From Devosia sp. (GTDB taxonomy: Bacteria > Pseudomonadota > Alphaproteobacteria > Rhizobiales > Devosiaceae): a stretch of 36,433 nt of DNA. The stretch is from positions 1-36,433 of the forward strand of contig NZ_JAQGJL010000012.1 in NCBI RefSeq assembly GCF_028290645.1, given 5' to 3'. The notes beneath the pieces are model-generated. The model did not search any database and was not told the DNA's origin. It saw nothing but the letters and a program-made list of their open reading frames with translations. Below are positions 26,256-35,824 of the stretch, piece by piece; positions within the stretch are counted from its first letter, which is position 1; the number at the start of each line of letters is the position of its first letter. A program made the translations under genes and the position numbers.

Positions 26256-27110
26256 ATGCGGACCAAGGCCATGCAGACCCGGCAGGCGAAGAAGTGGGTG
26301 GATCGCGCCATCATCGCGGTGCTCGCGCTGATGGGCATCTCGATGCTGATGCCGTTCCTGTGGCTGTTCTCGATGTCGTTCCGGCCGGCGGCCGAAGCCT
26401 ACAGGATGCCGCCGAGCTTCCTGCCGCCGACCTTCGATTTCGCCAACTACGAGACGGTGCTCAGCTCTTCGATCCCGTTCCTCAAGATCTACTGGAACAG
26501 CCTCTACATCGCAGTGCTGGTCACCATCGGCCAGCTGGTCACCTGCACGCTCGCCGCCTTCGCCTATGCGCGGCTGCGGTTTCCCGGTCGCGACAGCCTG
26601 TTCTTCGTCATGCTGATCGGGCTGATGTTCCCGGTGCAGGTGACGATCCTGCCGATCTATCTCGGCTTCGCCAAGGTGGGGCTGCTGAACAATCCGCTCG
26701 GGCTCGTGCTGCTGGGCCTCACCTCGAGCTTCGGGGTGTTCATGCTGCGCCAGTTCCTGAGGAGCCAGCCCAAGGAGCTGGAGGAAGCGGCGCTGATGGA
26801 TGGCGCTGGCTACTTCAAGATCTTCTGGCGCATCTCGCTGCCGCAGCTGAAGCCGGCGCTGGCGGCGCTCGCCATCATCACCTTCACCGGCGCGTGGAAC
26901 GCCTATTTCCAGCCGCGAGCGCTGATCGAGTCGCAGGCGGCGATGACCCTGCCGATCGCCATGGACCTGCTGCGCGGCTATCTCGGGCAGGGCAATCTCT
27001 CGCTGGTGATGGCCGCCATGAGCATGGCCATCCTTCCCGTCGTCCTTCTCTTCCTCGTCGCCCAGAAGATGGTGATCGAGGGTGTCACCTTCTCGGGCAT
27101 CCGGGCCTGA
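26256..27110 (+). CDS. Carbohydrate ABC transporter permease, MalG type (sugar importer B)
   Basis: Inner-membrane permease of 284 residues with six hydrophobic segments and the EAA loop L-E-E-A-A-L-M-D-G-A-G-Y-F-K-I, ending in G-V-T-F-S-G-I-R-A. The ATG at 26256 (M-R-T-K-A-M-Q) has GGGAG about 8 bases upstream, overlapping the previous gene's end; ATG 26271 is an alternative. It partners the 25354 permease and is followed after 3 bases by the GH116 gene, tying transport to hydrolysis. Confidence 0.92.
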   Translation: MRTKAMQTRQAKKWVDRAIIAVLALMGISMLMPFLWLFSMSFRPAAEAYRMPPSFLPPTFDFANYETVLSSSIPFLKIYWNSLYIAVLVTIGQLVTCTLAAFAYARLRFPGRDSLFFVMLIGLMFPVQVTILPIYLGFAKVGLLNNPLGLVLLGLTSSFGVFMLRQFLRSQPKELEEAALMDGAGYFKIFWRISLPQLKPALAALAIITFTGAWNAYFQPRALIESQAAMTLPIAMDLLRGYLGQGNLSLVMAAMSMAILPVVLLFLVAQKMVIEGVTFSGIRA

Positions 27111-27113
27111 CCT

Positions 27114-29681
27114 ATGGATTTTGCAATGACCAAGACCGACCCGCGTTTCATCTACGAAGGCGATCGCGCCCGTCACATCGCTTTCCCGCTCGGCGGCATC
27201 GGCGCCGGCGGGCTGGCGCTCTCGGGCAGCGGCCGGCTGGTCGACTGGTCGATCCGCAACCGCCCGGGGCTGCAGAGCTTCAATGGCTACAGCCATTTCG
27301 CCATCAAGGCGGAGCAGGGCGGCGAACTGCTCGATGCCCGCGTGCTCAACGGGCCCTATGAGGGCCTTCCCACCGGCTCGCCGACGACGCGGAAATTCTT
27401 CGACGGCTTCGGCTGGGGCGCCAATCGCAACACGCTTGCCGGTGTGCCGCATTTCGCCTCGACCACGTTCACCGGCACCTTTCCGGTGGCGGAAGTGGCG
27501 TTTCACGACGAGACCTTTCCGGGCGAGGTGAAGCTCACGGCCTGGAGCCCGTTCATCCCCACCAACGATCGCGACTCCTCGCTGCCGGCGGCGATGTTCG
27601 AGATCGAGATCACCAATACGGGCTCAGAGCCGATCGACTACACGATCGGCGGCACGCTCGGGAACCACGGTTCGCAGAACGGCCGGCACAGTTTCTCGGA
27701 GGCGGGCGGGGTCAAGTCGCTGTTCCTCACGGCCGCGGACGCGTTGCCCGACTGGCAGTCGGGCGATGTGTCGATCGCCACCGATGCGGATGACGTCGAT
27801 CACCTCGACTATCATTTCCGCGGGCAGTGGTTCGACGACCTGAACCTCTTCTGGCGCGAGTTCGCGCAGCCCGGCCGGCTGCCGCGGCGGCACTATGACA
27901 AGCCGCGGCTCAACCGGAACATGTTCGACCAGCCTGAGCACGGCACGCTCGCGGCGCGCGTCAGCGTGGCGCCGGGCGAGACCAGGCGCGTCCGCTTCGC
28001 CATCGCCTGGCACTTCCCGGTCGGGCAGGTCTACTGGCGGCCCAACGCGGTCGATGGCGAGACAGGCACCTGGCGCAACTACTATGCCAGCCAATGGGCC
28101 AATTCCGGCGCGGTGCTCGCCGAAGCCTTCGCGCGCTGGGATGAACTGCGTGCGCCGACCTTCGCCTTCCGCGACACGCTGTTCGGCACCAGCCTGCCGG
28201 TCGATATCGTCGATGCGGTGCAGGGGACGATAAGCATTCTGCGCACCGCCACGGTGATGCGGCTGGAGAACGGCGAGGTCTGGGCCTGGGAGGGCCAGTT
28301 CACCAACGAGGGCAGCTGCGAGGGGAGTTGCACCCATGTGTGGAACTACCAGCAGACGCTGCCCTACCTGTTCCCCGCGCTCGAGCGCACGCTGCGCGAG
28401 ACCGACTACACCTACAACCAGCTGCCGAATGGCGGCCTGACCTTTCGCCAGATCATCCCGCTCGGCTCGGGGTTCTTCCCGCTCAACCCCTGCGCCGACG
28501 GCCAGTTCGGCTCGATCATCAAGACCTACCGCGACTGGAAGATTTCCGGCGATACCGAGTGGCTGAAGCGCTACTGGCCGCGTGTCCGCGCCGCGCTCGA
28601 ATATGCCTGGTCGGCCGATAACCCGGATCAGTGGGACCCCGAGCGCACCGGCATCCTCTGGGGCCGCCAGCACCACACCCTCGACATGGAGCTGTTCGGG
28701 CCCAACTCATGGCTCTCGACCATGTATGTCGCCGCCCTCAAGGCCGGCGCCGAGATGGGCCGCGCCGCCGGCGACACCGCCTTCGCGGCCGAACTCGACC
28801 GCATGGGGCAGGCGGGCGCCGATTACCTCAACCGCGAACTCTTCAACGGCGAGTACTTCATCCAGAAGACCGATCTCGGCGACAAGGCGCTGATCGAGAA
28901 GTTCGACAAGTCTTCCGGCAAGGTCGGCGTCATCGCCGACGGCTTCATGGAGACCTACTGGTCCGACGAGTACTCGGAGATGAAGTACCAGTTCGGCGAT
29001 GGCTGCGCGACCGACCAGATCCTCGGCCAGTGGCATGCCGATCTCGCCGGACTGGGCAGCTTCCTTGATCCTGAGAAGGTGAAGACCGCGCTCGCCTCGG
29101 CCTATCGCCACAACTACCGCGCCGACCTGAAGGGCCATTTCAACCCGTGCCGCGTCTATGCCTACGAGGACGAGGGCGGCGTGCTGGTCGCCACCTGGCC
29201 TGAGGGTACTACCAAGCCGGCGGTGCCCGCGCCCTATTCCGAGGAGGTGTGGACCGGGCTCGAATACATGCTGGCCTCGCACCTGATCCTCCGCGGCCTG
29301 CCCGACGAGGGCCTCTCCATCGTCGCCACCGCCCGGGCGCGACACGACGGGTATCGGCGCAACCCGTGGAACGAGATCGAGTGCGGCAGCTACTATGCCC
29401 GCTCGATGTCGAGCTTCGCGCTGGTCAATGCCTGGTCGCGCTTCAGCTACGACCTCACCAGGGGCGCCATCGGCTTCGATCCGGTGACCCCGGGCGACGG
29501 CAGCTGGTTCTGGTCGGTGGGCGAGGGCTGGGGCGTCGTCACCCGCAGCGGCGACCGGGTGAGCCTCGAGGTGCGCTACGGCACGCTCGACCTCGAGGAA
29601 CTCTCATTCGCCGGCACCTGCGCCAGGATCGGCCGCAAGCTCGCGGCCGGCGACCGCGCCGAACTCAGGATCGGGGGCTGA
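27114..29681 (+). CDS. GH116 family glycoside hydrolase (DUF608/GBA2 type), candidate exo-beta-D-arabinofuranosidase
   Basis: Protein of 855 residues with the two-part GH116 layout: an N-terminal beta domain (from [10 protein letters not shown] near residue 25) and an (alpha/alpha)6 catalytic domain from about residue 370. The motif W-A-W-E-G-Q (Glu393) aligns with the region holding the nucleophile in GBA2-type enzymes, and [13 protein letters not shown] (Asp524) with the T-Y-D acid/base region. It also carries [14 protein letters not shown], seen in the bacterial DUF608 subgroup. There is no signal peptide, so it should be cytoplasmic. GH116 includes beta-glucosidases, beta-xylosidases and an exo-beta-D-arabinofuranosidase; neighbouring GH172 and GH183 genes favour the last. 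ATG 27114 follows the permease stop by 3 bases; ATG 27126 is possible. One base separates it from the ATPase gene. Confidence 0.88.
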   Translation: MDFAMTKTDPRFIYEGDRARHIAFPLGGIGAGGLALSGSGRLVDWSIRNRPGLQSFNGYSHFAIKAEQGGELLDARVLNGPYEGLPTGSPTTRKFFDGFGWGANRNTLAGVPHFASTTFTGTFPVAEVAFHDETFPGEVKLTAWSPFIPTNDRDSSLPAAMFEIEITNTGSEPIDYTIGGTLGNHGSQNGRHSFSEAGGVKSLFLTAADALPDWQSGDVSIATDADDVDHLDYHFRGQWFDDLNLFWREFAQPGRLPRRHYDKPRLNRNMFDQPEHGTLAARVSVAPGETRRVRFAIAWHFPVGQVYWRPNAVDGETGTWRNYYASQWANSGAVLAEAFARWDELRAPTFAFRDTLFGTSLPVDIVDAVQGTISILRTATVMRLENGEVWAWEGQFTNEGSCEGSCTHVWNYQQTLPYLFPALERTLRETDYTYNQLPNGGLTFRQIIPLGSGFFPLNPCADGQFGSIIKTYRDWKISGDTEWLKRYWPRVRAALEYAWSADNPDQWDPERTGILWGRQHHTLDMELFGPNSWLSTMYVAALKAGAEMGRAAGDTAFAAELDRMGQAGADYLNRELFNGEYFIQKTDLGDKALIEKFDKSSGKVGVIADGFMETYWSDEYSEMKYQFGDGCATDQILGQWHADLAGLGSFLDPEKVKTALASAYRHNYRADLKGHFNPCRVYAYEDEGGVLVATWPEGTTKPAVPAPYSEEVWTGLEYMLASHLILRGLPDEGLSIVATARARHDGYRRNPWNEIECGSYYARSMSSFALVNAWSRFSYDLTRGAIGFDPVTPGDGSWFWSVGEGWGVVTRSGDRVSLEVRYGTLDLEELSFAGTCARIGRKLAAGDRAELRIGG

Positions 29682-29682
29682 C

Positions 29683-30800
<1,118 letters not shown>

Positions 30801-30801
<1 letters not shown>

Positions 30802-31865
30802 TGCGGTTCCTGTTCCTCACCGTTGCAGTCCTCGTCGCGGCCAGCCCGGCGCTCTCCGCCGAGTACAGCGTCACCAGCGAGAAGGTGAAGGCGCTCACCG
30901 GCCCCAACGCGCCCGCCGAAATGAAGGCGCCCGACATCTGCGGCACCGACCTCGGCACCATGGCCGAGATCGATGGCAGGGTGGTCCTCGCCTTCGGCGA
31001 TACGTTCGGCTGGAACGACAATGCCTGCATGCGGTTCGGGCCGAACTGGCGCTCCAACGTCATCGGCTTCACTGCCGACAAGGACCCGTCGGACGGGATC
31101 GTCATCGACGACTGGGTGACGGGCGCCGACGGCAAGGCCATCGAGGTCGCCAAAGGCGGCCACCAGGATGCGTTCAAGGGGGAGCAGACCAAGATCCCCA
31201 CCGCCATGGTGGCGGTCGGCGACACGCTTTATCTGCACTACATGTCGGTGCACGGCTTCGCCCAGATGGGCGGGGTGTGGCTCTGCAACTGGTCCCGGTT
31301 CATCTCGTCGGCCGATGGCGGCAAGAGCTGGACGCCGGGGCCGGAGGAGTTCGGCAACTTCAAATCGAGCTTCAACATGCTGGCGCTCTCGGCCCAGCCG
31401 GGTGCCGGCAATGAGGTCGGCAAGTACGTCTATGCGGTCGGCACACAGTGCGGCCGCTTCTCGGGCGCCCGCGTCGGCCGGGTCGAGGCGGGCAAGGTGC
31501 TCGATACCGGTGCGTGGGAGTATTTCGACGGCGCCGGCTGGGTGCCCGATCAGGCGCAGGCGGCCGAGGTGATCAAGCCCGGCGCCGGCGAAGGCTCGCT
31601 GGTCTGGAACGCTGGCATCGGCCGGTGGATGTACACCACCCTCAATGAGCTCTCCGAAGCGATCGAACTCCGCTTCGCCGAGCGCCCCGAGGGCCCATGG
31701 TCGGCCCCCGAAGTGCTGGCCCGCGGCTCCGACTACGCCCAGGCCTATGGCGCCTACATGACCCCGTCCTGGATCTCCGAGGACGGGCTTACCTTCTATT
31801 TCGTCATGAGCCAGTTCGGCCCCTACAATACCTATGTGATGAAGGCGACGCTGACCGCGCGCTAG
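30801..31865 (+). CDS. Secreted DUF4185 / GH183 protein, candidate endo-D-arabinanase
   Basis: Protein of 354 residues with a clear Sec signal peptide (M-R-F-L-F-L-T-V-A-V to A-L-S-A), so it acts in the periplasm or outside the cell. The mature part reads as a DUF4185 beta-propeller: D-I-C-G-T-D-L-G (Asp50) then V-L-A-F-G-D-T-F-G (Asp67), later S-R-F-I-S-S-A-D-G-G-K-S-W-T, and V-W-N-A-G-I-G-R-W-M-Y. DUF4185 proteins have been classified as GH183 endo-D-arabinanases that cut mycobacterial arabinogalactan and lipoarabinomannan. The two early aspartates are candidate catalytic residues, which I cannot confirm. The ATG overlaps the ATPase stop (TGATG). It is the only hydrolase here with an export signal, so it is the likely first enzyme. 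Its stop shares CTAG with the convergent aldo/keto reductase gene. Confidence 0.85.
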
Positions 31866-32881
31866 CGCGGTGTCGGGGCCTCCGGGTCGATCAGGCCGGC
31901 GGTCTTCAGGTCGGTCCAGAAGCCGGCCGGGATCGCCTCCTGGATGAAGCCGATATTGGCCGTGACTTCCTCGGGCTTCGCGCCGCCGGGGATGACAGAC
32001 ACCACGCTCTGGTGGCCGAGCGGGAATTGCAGCGCCGCCGCCTGCAGCGATACGCCATGGGCGGCGCACACCGCCTGGATCTTCCGGACCTTGTCCTGGA
32101 TATCGGGCTCGGCGATGCCGTAGCGATAGCGCGCGTTCGGCCCCGGTCCGGTGGCGAGGATGCCGGAGGCGTAGGGCGCGCCGATGATCACCGAGATGTT
32201 CTGTTCGGCGCAGCGCCTCATGCCTCTCTGCAGCGCCGACTGGTCGAGCAGCGTGTAAGGCATGGCGATGATCATGAAATCGAGCGGCACCAGCGGCGCG
32301 ATGGTCTCGACCGCCTCGGTGGCGTTGAGGCCCATGCCGATGGCCTTGATCTGGCCGGTGCGCTTCAGCTCCTCGAGGGCGCGGATGCCGGTCTTCTGCA
32401 AATCGTCGAGGCTGGGGCCACCTTCCGTGCCGGCAGTTTCCGGATCGTGGATCAGCAGCGCGTCGATGGTGTCGAGGCCGAGCCGCAGCAGGCTCTGCTC
32501 GTAGGAGCGCATCACCCCGTCATAGGAATAGTCCCAGACGATCTCCATGTTCAGCCCGCCGCCCCAGGGGGTGCGGTCGAAGGTGCGGGGATCGGCCGGG
32601 CGCTTGAAGTAGCGGCCGATCTTGGTGGTCAGCACGAACTCGTCACGCGGCTGGTCGATCAGGAAGTCGCCCACCCGATGCTCGCTGAGGCCGAGGCCGT
32701 AATAGGGGGCCGTATCGAAGAAGCGGATGCCGCCGTCCCAGGCCGCCTTCAACGTCGCATGGGCGGTCTCGCCGGAGACCCGGTTGTACATGCCGCCAAG
32801 ATGCGCCGAGCCGAAACCGAGCGGCGGCAGGGTGAGGCTGGTGGCGCTGACTTGGTGGCGATCGGACAGTTTTGCGGGCAT
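31862..32881 (-). CDS. Aldo/keto reductase, D-threo-aldose 1-dehydrogenase-like (candidate D-arabinose dehydrogenase)
   Basis: Cytoplasmic NAD(P)-dependent oxidoreductase of 339 residues with a TIM barrel. The catalytic tetrad is visible: Asp56 and Tyr61 (F-D-T-A-P-Y-Y-G), Lys87 (T-T-K-I-G) and His145 (L-L-I-H-D-P). The start L-P-P-L-G-F-G-S-A-H-L-G-G and the segment R-P-A-D-P-R-T-F resemble L-fucose/D-threo-aldose 1-dehydrogenases (EC 1.1.1.122), which also oxidise D-arabinose to its lactone. That specificity would fit the adjacent D-arabinan genes but is inferred. It is on the opposite strand to them, 29 bases after the ATPase F gene of Opp system 2, so it is probably the last gene of that operon. 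ATG 32881 is chosen because upstream in-frame sequence overlaps the transporter gene. Confidence 0.88.
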   Translation of the reverse strand: MPAKLSDRHQVSATSLTLPPLGFGSAHLGGMYNRVSGETAHATLKAAWDGGIRFFDTAPYYGLGLSEHRVGDFLIDQPRDEFVLTTKIGRYFKRPADPRTFDRTPWGGGLNMEIVWDYSYDGVMRSYEQSLLRLGLDTIDALLIHDPETAGTEGGPSLDDLQKTGIRALEELKRTGQIKAIGMGLNATEAVETIAPLVPLDFMIIAMPYTLLDQSALQRGMRRCAEQNISVIIGAPYASGILATGPGPNARYRYGIAEPDIQDKVRKIQAVCAAHGVSLQAAALQFPLGHQSVVSVIPGGAKPEEVTANIGFIQEAIPAGFWTDLKTAGLIDPEAPTPR

Positions 32882-32910
32882 CGGGCTCTCGTGGGGTAGG
32901 TTGATTTGGT

Positions 32911-33933
32911 TCAGCTGGCGGCGACGGCGACCGGCCCGTCGGGCGGCCGGAACACTACCGCGACATCGTCGCCCGGCGCCACCGGCGCATCGCGATAGAG
33001 GAAGCAGGTGGCGAGCCGCTGGCTGTCGGGCACGTATTTCGGCGGCACGTTGTCCCAGCACATCTCCATCACATGCGGGCAGCGCGGCGCGAACTTGCAG
33101 CCGGGATTGGCGCGGGCGGCCGAGGCTTCGGAGACAGGCACCTCGTCGCTACCCCAGGTCTTGTCGAGGTCAGGCAGGGGGATCGAGGAGACCAGCAGTT
33201 GCGAGTAGGGGTGTTTCGGCGCGCCGATCACCCGCTCCACCGATCCGGCCTCCGATACCGTACCGCGATAGAGGATCATGATGTTGTCGCAGATCTGGAA
33301 CGCCGTGGTCAGGTCGTGGGTGATGTAGACGATCGAGATGCCGAGCTCGCGATTGAGCGTCTTCAGCTCGTCGAGGATGGTGGCGCGGAGCGATGCATCG
33401 ACCATCGACACCGGCTCGTCGGCGACGATCAGCTTGGGCCTGAGCAGAACGGCGCGGGCTACCATGACGCGCTGGCGCTGGCCGCCGGAGAGTTCGTGCG
33501 GGAAGCGGCCCAGCGTGTCCTGCGGCCTGAGGCCGACACGCTTCAGCGCGTCCTCAATCATGGCGCGGGCGCCGGCCTGGGTGTCGGCAAGCTTGTAGCG
33601 CTTCACCGGCGTCTCGAGCACATGGTCGATGCGGTAGAACGGGTTGAAGACGTCGAACGGGTCCTGGAACACCGGCTGCACCTCGCGGCGGAACTGCCGC
33701 TGCTCGGTGCCGCTCATCTTCGCCACGTCCTTGCCGCGATAGAGCACATGGCCGATCGAGGGGTTGATGAAGCCCAGCATCATGCGCGCGAGCGTGGTCT
33801 TGCCGCTGCCGCTTTCGCCCGCGACCGCGGTCATCGAGGGGCTGGTGCCCGAGAGCGACAGCGTCACGTTGTCGAGTGCGGTGAAGCTGCCATAGGACTT
33901 GGTGACGCCCTGCATTTCGATAAGAGCGCTCAC
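32911..33933 (-). CDS. Opp/Dpp-type ABC transporter ATP-binding protein, F subunit (system 2)
   Basis: ATPase of a second oligopeptide-family importer, 340 residues. Walker A is G-E-S-G-S-G-K-T-T, the signature is L-S-G-G-Q-R-Q-R, Walker B is I-V-A-D-E-P-V-S-M-V-D-A-S, and the C-terminal region keeps four cysteines (G-C-K-F, R-C-P-H, E-M-C, T-C-F). The start is GTG 33933, overlapping the D-subunit stop by 4 bases (GTGA) with AGGAGG about 8 bases upstream. It shares the unusual D-E-P-V-S-M-V-D Walker B with the F subunit of system 1, so the two systems are paralogous. Confidence 0.92.
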   Translation of the reverse strand: MSALIEMQGVTKSYGSFTALDNVTLSLSGTSPSMTAVAGESGSGKTTLARMMLGFINPSIGHVLYRGKDVAKMSGTEQRQFRREVQPVFQDPFDVFNPFYRIDHVLETPVKRYKLADTQAGARAMIEDALKRVGLRPQDTLGRFPHELSGGQRQRVMVARAVLLRPKLIVADEPVSMVDASLRATILDELKTLNRELGISIVYITHDLTTAFQICDNIMILYRGTVSEAGSVERVIGAPKHPYSQLLVSSIPLPDLDKTWGSDEVPVSEASAARANPGCKFAPRCPHVMEMCWDNVPPKYVPDSQRLATCFLYRDAPVAPGDDVAVVFRPPDGPVAVAAS

Positions 33934-34967
33934 AGTCGGGCCTCCTGGTGGGCACGGGTCATGGCGGGGAGCGGCGGCAGGGTCGCGTGCGCCGGGTAGA
34001 GGTGGCAGGCGGCGCGCTGGCCGGGCGCCACTTCCTGCAGCAGCGGCGTTTCGCGCACGCAGCGGTCGAAGGCAAAGGGGCAGCGCGGGTTGAAGCTGCA
34101 GCCGGGCGGCAGGTCGACCAGCGGTGGCGGCAGGCCGGGGATGCCGGTGAGCTCGCGCTTCACCTCGATGCCGGGGAGGCTCTCGACCAGCAGCTTGGTA
34201 TAGGGGTGCCTGGGGTTCTCGATCATCTGCCGTACCGGGCCGATCTCGACGATCTTGCCCGCATACATCACACCCACCGTATCGGCGAACTGCGCGATCA
34301 GCCCCATGTCGTGGCCGATCAGCACCACGGCGGCGCCGAGCCCGCCCTGTAAGCGCCCGAGCGTCTGCATCACTTGCCGTTGCACCACCACGTCGAGCGC
34401 ACTGGTCGGCTCGTCGGCGACGATCACCTTGGGCGCCAGCGAAGTGGCGATGGCCATGGCGGCACGCTGCTTCATGCCCCCGGAAAGCTCGTGCGGATAG
34501 CGCCGCGCGACTTCCGGCGCGAGGCCGACATTCTTCAGCAGCTCCGCCACCCGCGCCTCGAGTTCGGCGCGTCGCATGTTCGGGTTGTGGGCGACGATGG
34601 CGTCGATCATCTGCTCTTCGAGCCGCATCACCGGGTTGAGCGAACTCATCGCCCCCTGCGGGATCAGCGCGATGTCGCGCAGCCGCGTCTCGCGCAGTTC
34701 CCGGTCGCTCATCTTGAGGATGTCGCGGCCATCGAGCAGCACCGAGCCGCCGACGATGCGGCCGGGGGCGCGGGTGAGGCGCATCAGCGCCGTCGCCATG
34801 GTGGTCTTGCCCGAGCCGGATTCGCCGATGAGGCCCAGCCGTTCGCCGGGCCTGAGCGAGAACGATACGTCGTTCACGGCTTTCGCCGGACCCTTGCCGG
34901 TATCGTAGTGGACGTTCAGGTCCTCGACGACGAGGATCGGTTTCTGCTTGTCATCCATGGGCGTCAT
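33930..34967 (-). CDS. Opp/Dpp-type ABC transporter ATP-binding protein, D subunit (system 2)
   Basis: ATPase of 345 residues. Walker A is G-E-S-G-S-G-K-T-T, the signature is L-S-G-G-M-K-Q-R, Walker B is V-I-V-A-D-E-P-T-S-A-L-D. The C-terminal cysteine set is complete (G-C-S-F, R-C-P-F, D-R-C, A-C-H-L), unlike its system 1 counterpart. ATG 34967 overlaps the permease stop by 4 bases (ATGA), which favours it over ATG 34958. The stop overlaps the F-subunit GTG. The tight overlaps show one polycistronic unit. Confidence 0.92.
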   Translation of the reverse strand: MTPMDDKQKPILVVEDLNVHYDTGKGPAKAVNDVSFSLRPGERLGLIGESGSGKTTMATALMRLTRAPGRIVGGSVLLDGRDILKMSDRELRETRLRDIALIPQGAMSSLNPVMRLEEQMIDAIVAHNPNMRRAELEARVAELLKNVGLAPEVARRYPHELSGGMKQRAAMAIATSLAPKVIVADEPTSALDVVVQRQVMQTLGRLQGGLGAAVVLIGHDMGLIAQFADTVGVMYAGKIVEIGPVRQMIENPRHPYTKLLVESLPGIEVKRELTGIPGLPPPLVDLPPGCSFNPRCPFAFDRCVRETPLLQEVAPGQRAACHLYPAHATLPPLPAMTRAHQEARL

Positions 34968-35824
34968 CGTCTCGCCAGCTTGGGGTTGGCGAAGCGGTCG
35001 AAGCCGACGGAGGTCAGGAACAGACCGATGAAGATCGCGGCGATCACCACGATCGGCGGGCCCCACCACCACCAGTAGCCACGCAGCACCGCGGACGATT
35101 GCTGCGACCAGTAGATGGTGTTGCCGAGCGTCATCTCGTCGAGCGCGCCGAGGCCCAGTGCCTCGAGGCCGATGACGGCGAGGATCGAGCCCGACACGGT
35201 GCCGACGAAGCTTGCGACGATATAGGGCATGAGGTTGGGCATGATCTCGGTGAAGAGGATCTCCCACTGGCTCTCGCCGTTCACCCGCGCCACCTCGACA
35301 TAGGATTTCTCGCGGATGGTGAGGACCTGGGCGCGCACGGTGCGGGTGGTGAACATCCAGCCCAGCGACGCGACGACCAGCGCCATCACCAGCGTGGTCA
35401 TGCGGTCGATGTTGCCGGCGATGATGACGAGGATGGCGATGGCCGGCACGGTCAGCAGGGCATCGGAGATCACCCGGATCACGGCGTCGACGATGCCGCC
35501 GAAATGCCCCGCGATGAGGCCGAGCGCAGTGCCGAAGCCGACGCCGATGAAGCCGGCGATGAGCCCCATCTTCAGGGTGTTCGGGGTGGCGTAGATCAGG
35601 AGGGTCCACATGTCGCGGCCCTGCGAGTCGGTGCCGAGGAAATACTCTGGCCCGGGTGGCCGGCGGGGGCGCACGGCGCCGACCTGAGCGTTCACCGCAT
35701 CGACGAACCAGGGGCCGACGGCGCTGAAGATCAGGATCGCGGCGAGGATGGCGAGGCCGAGCAGCAGCGGGCCGCTGATCCGGCCCTGCTCGTAGTTGCG
35801 GCGCAGCGAAGAGAGAAATTTCAT
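34964..35824 (-). CDS. Opp/Dpp-type ABC transporter permease, C subunit (system 2)
   Basis: Inner-membrane permease of 286 residues with an N-terminal helix (L-L-L-G-L-A-I-L-A-A-I-L-I-F), the periplasmic family motif Y-F-L-G-T-D-S-Q-G-R-D, five core helices and the coupling segment F-T-E-I-M-P-N-L-M-P. The ATG at 35824 overlaps the B-subunit stop by 4 bases (ATGA). It pairs with the B subunit to form the channel. Confidence 0.92.
   Translation of the reverse strand: MKFLSSLRRNYEQGRISGPLLLGLAILAAILIFSAVGPWFVDAVNAQVGAVRPRRPPGPEYFLGTDSQGRDMWTLLIYATPNTLKMGLIAGFIGVGFGTALGLIAGHFGGIVDAVIRVISDALLTVPAIAILVIIAGNIDRMTTLVMALVVASLGWMFTTRTVRAQVLTIREKSYVEVARVNGESQWEILFTEIMPNLMPYIVASFVGTVSGSILAVIGLEALGLGALDEMTLGNTIYWSQQSSAVLRGYWWWWGPPIVVIAAIFIGLFLTSVGFDRFANPKLARR

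Noticed and set aside
26157-27506. 449-residue minus-strand open frame across the permease and GH116 start
   Set aside because: His/Arg/Glu-rich composition and overlap with two clear plus-strand genes.
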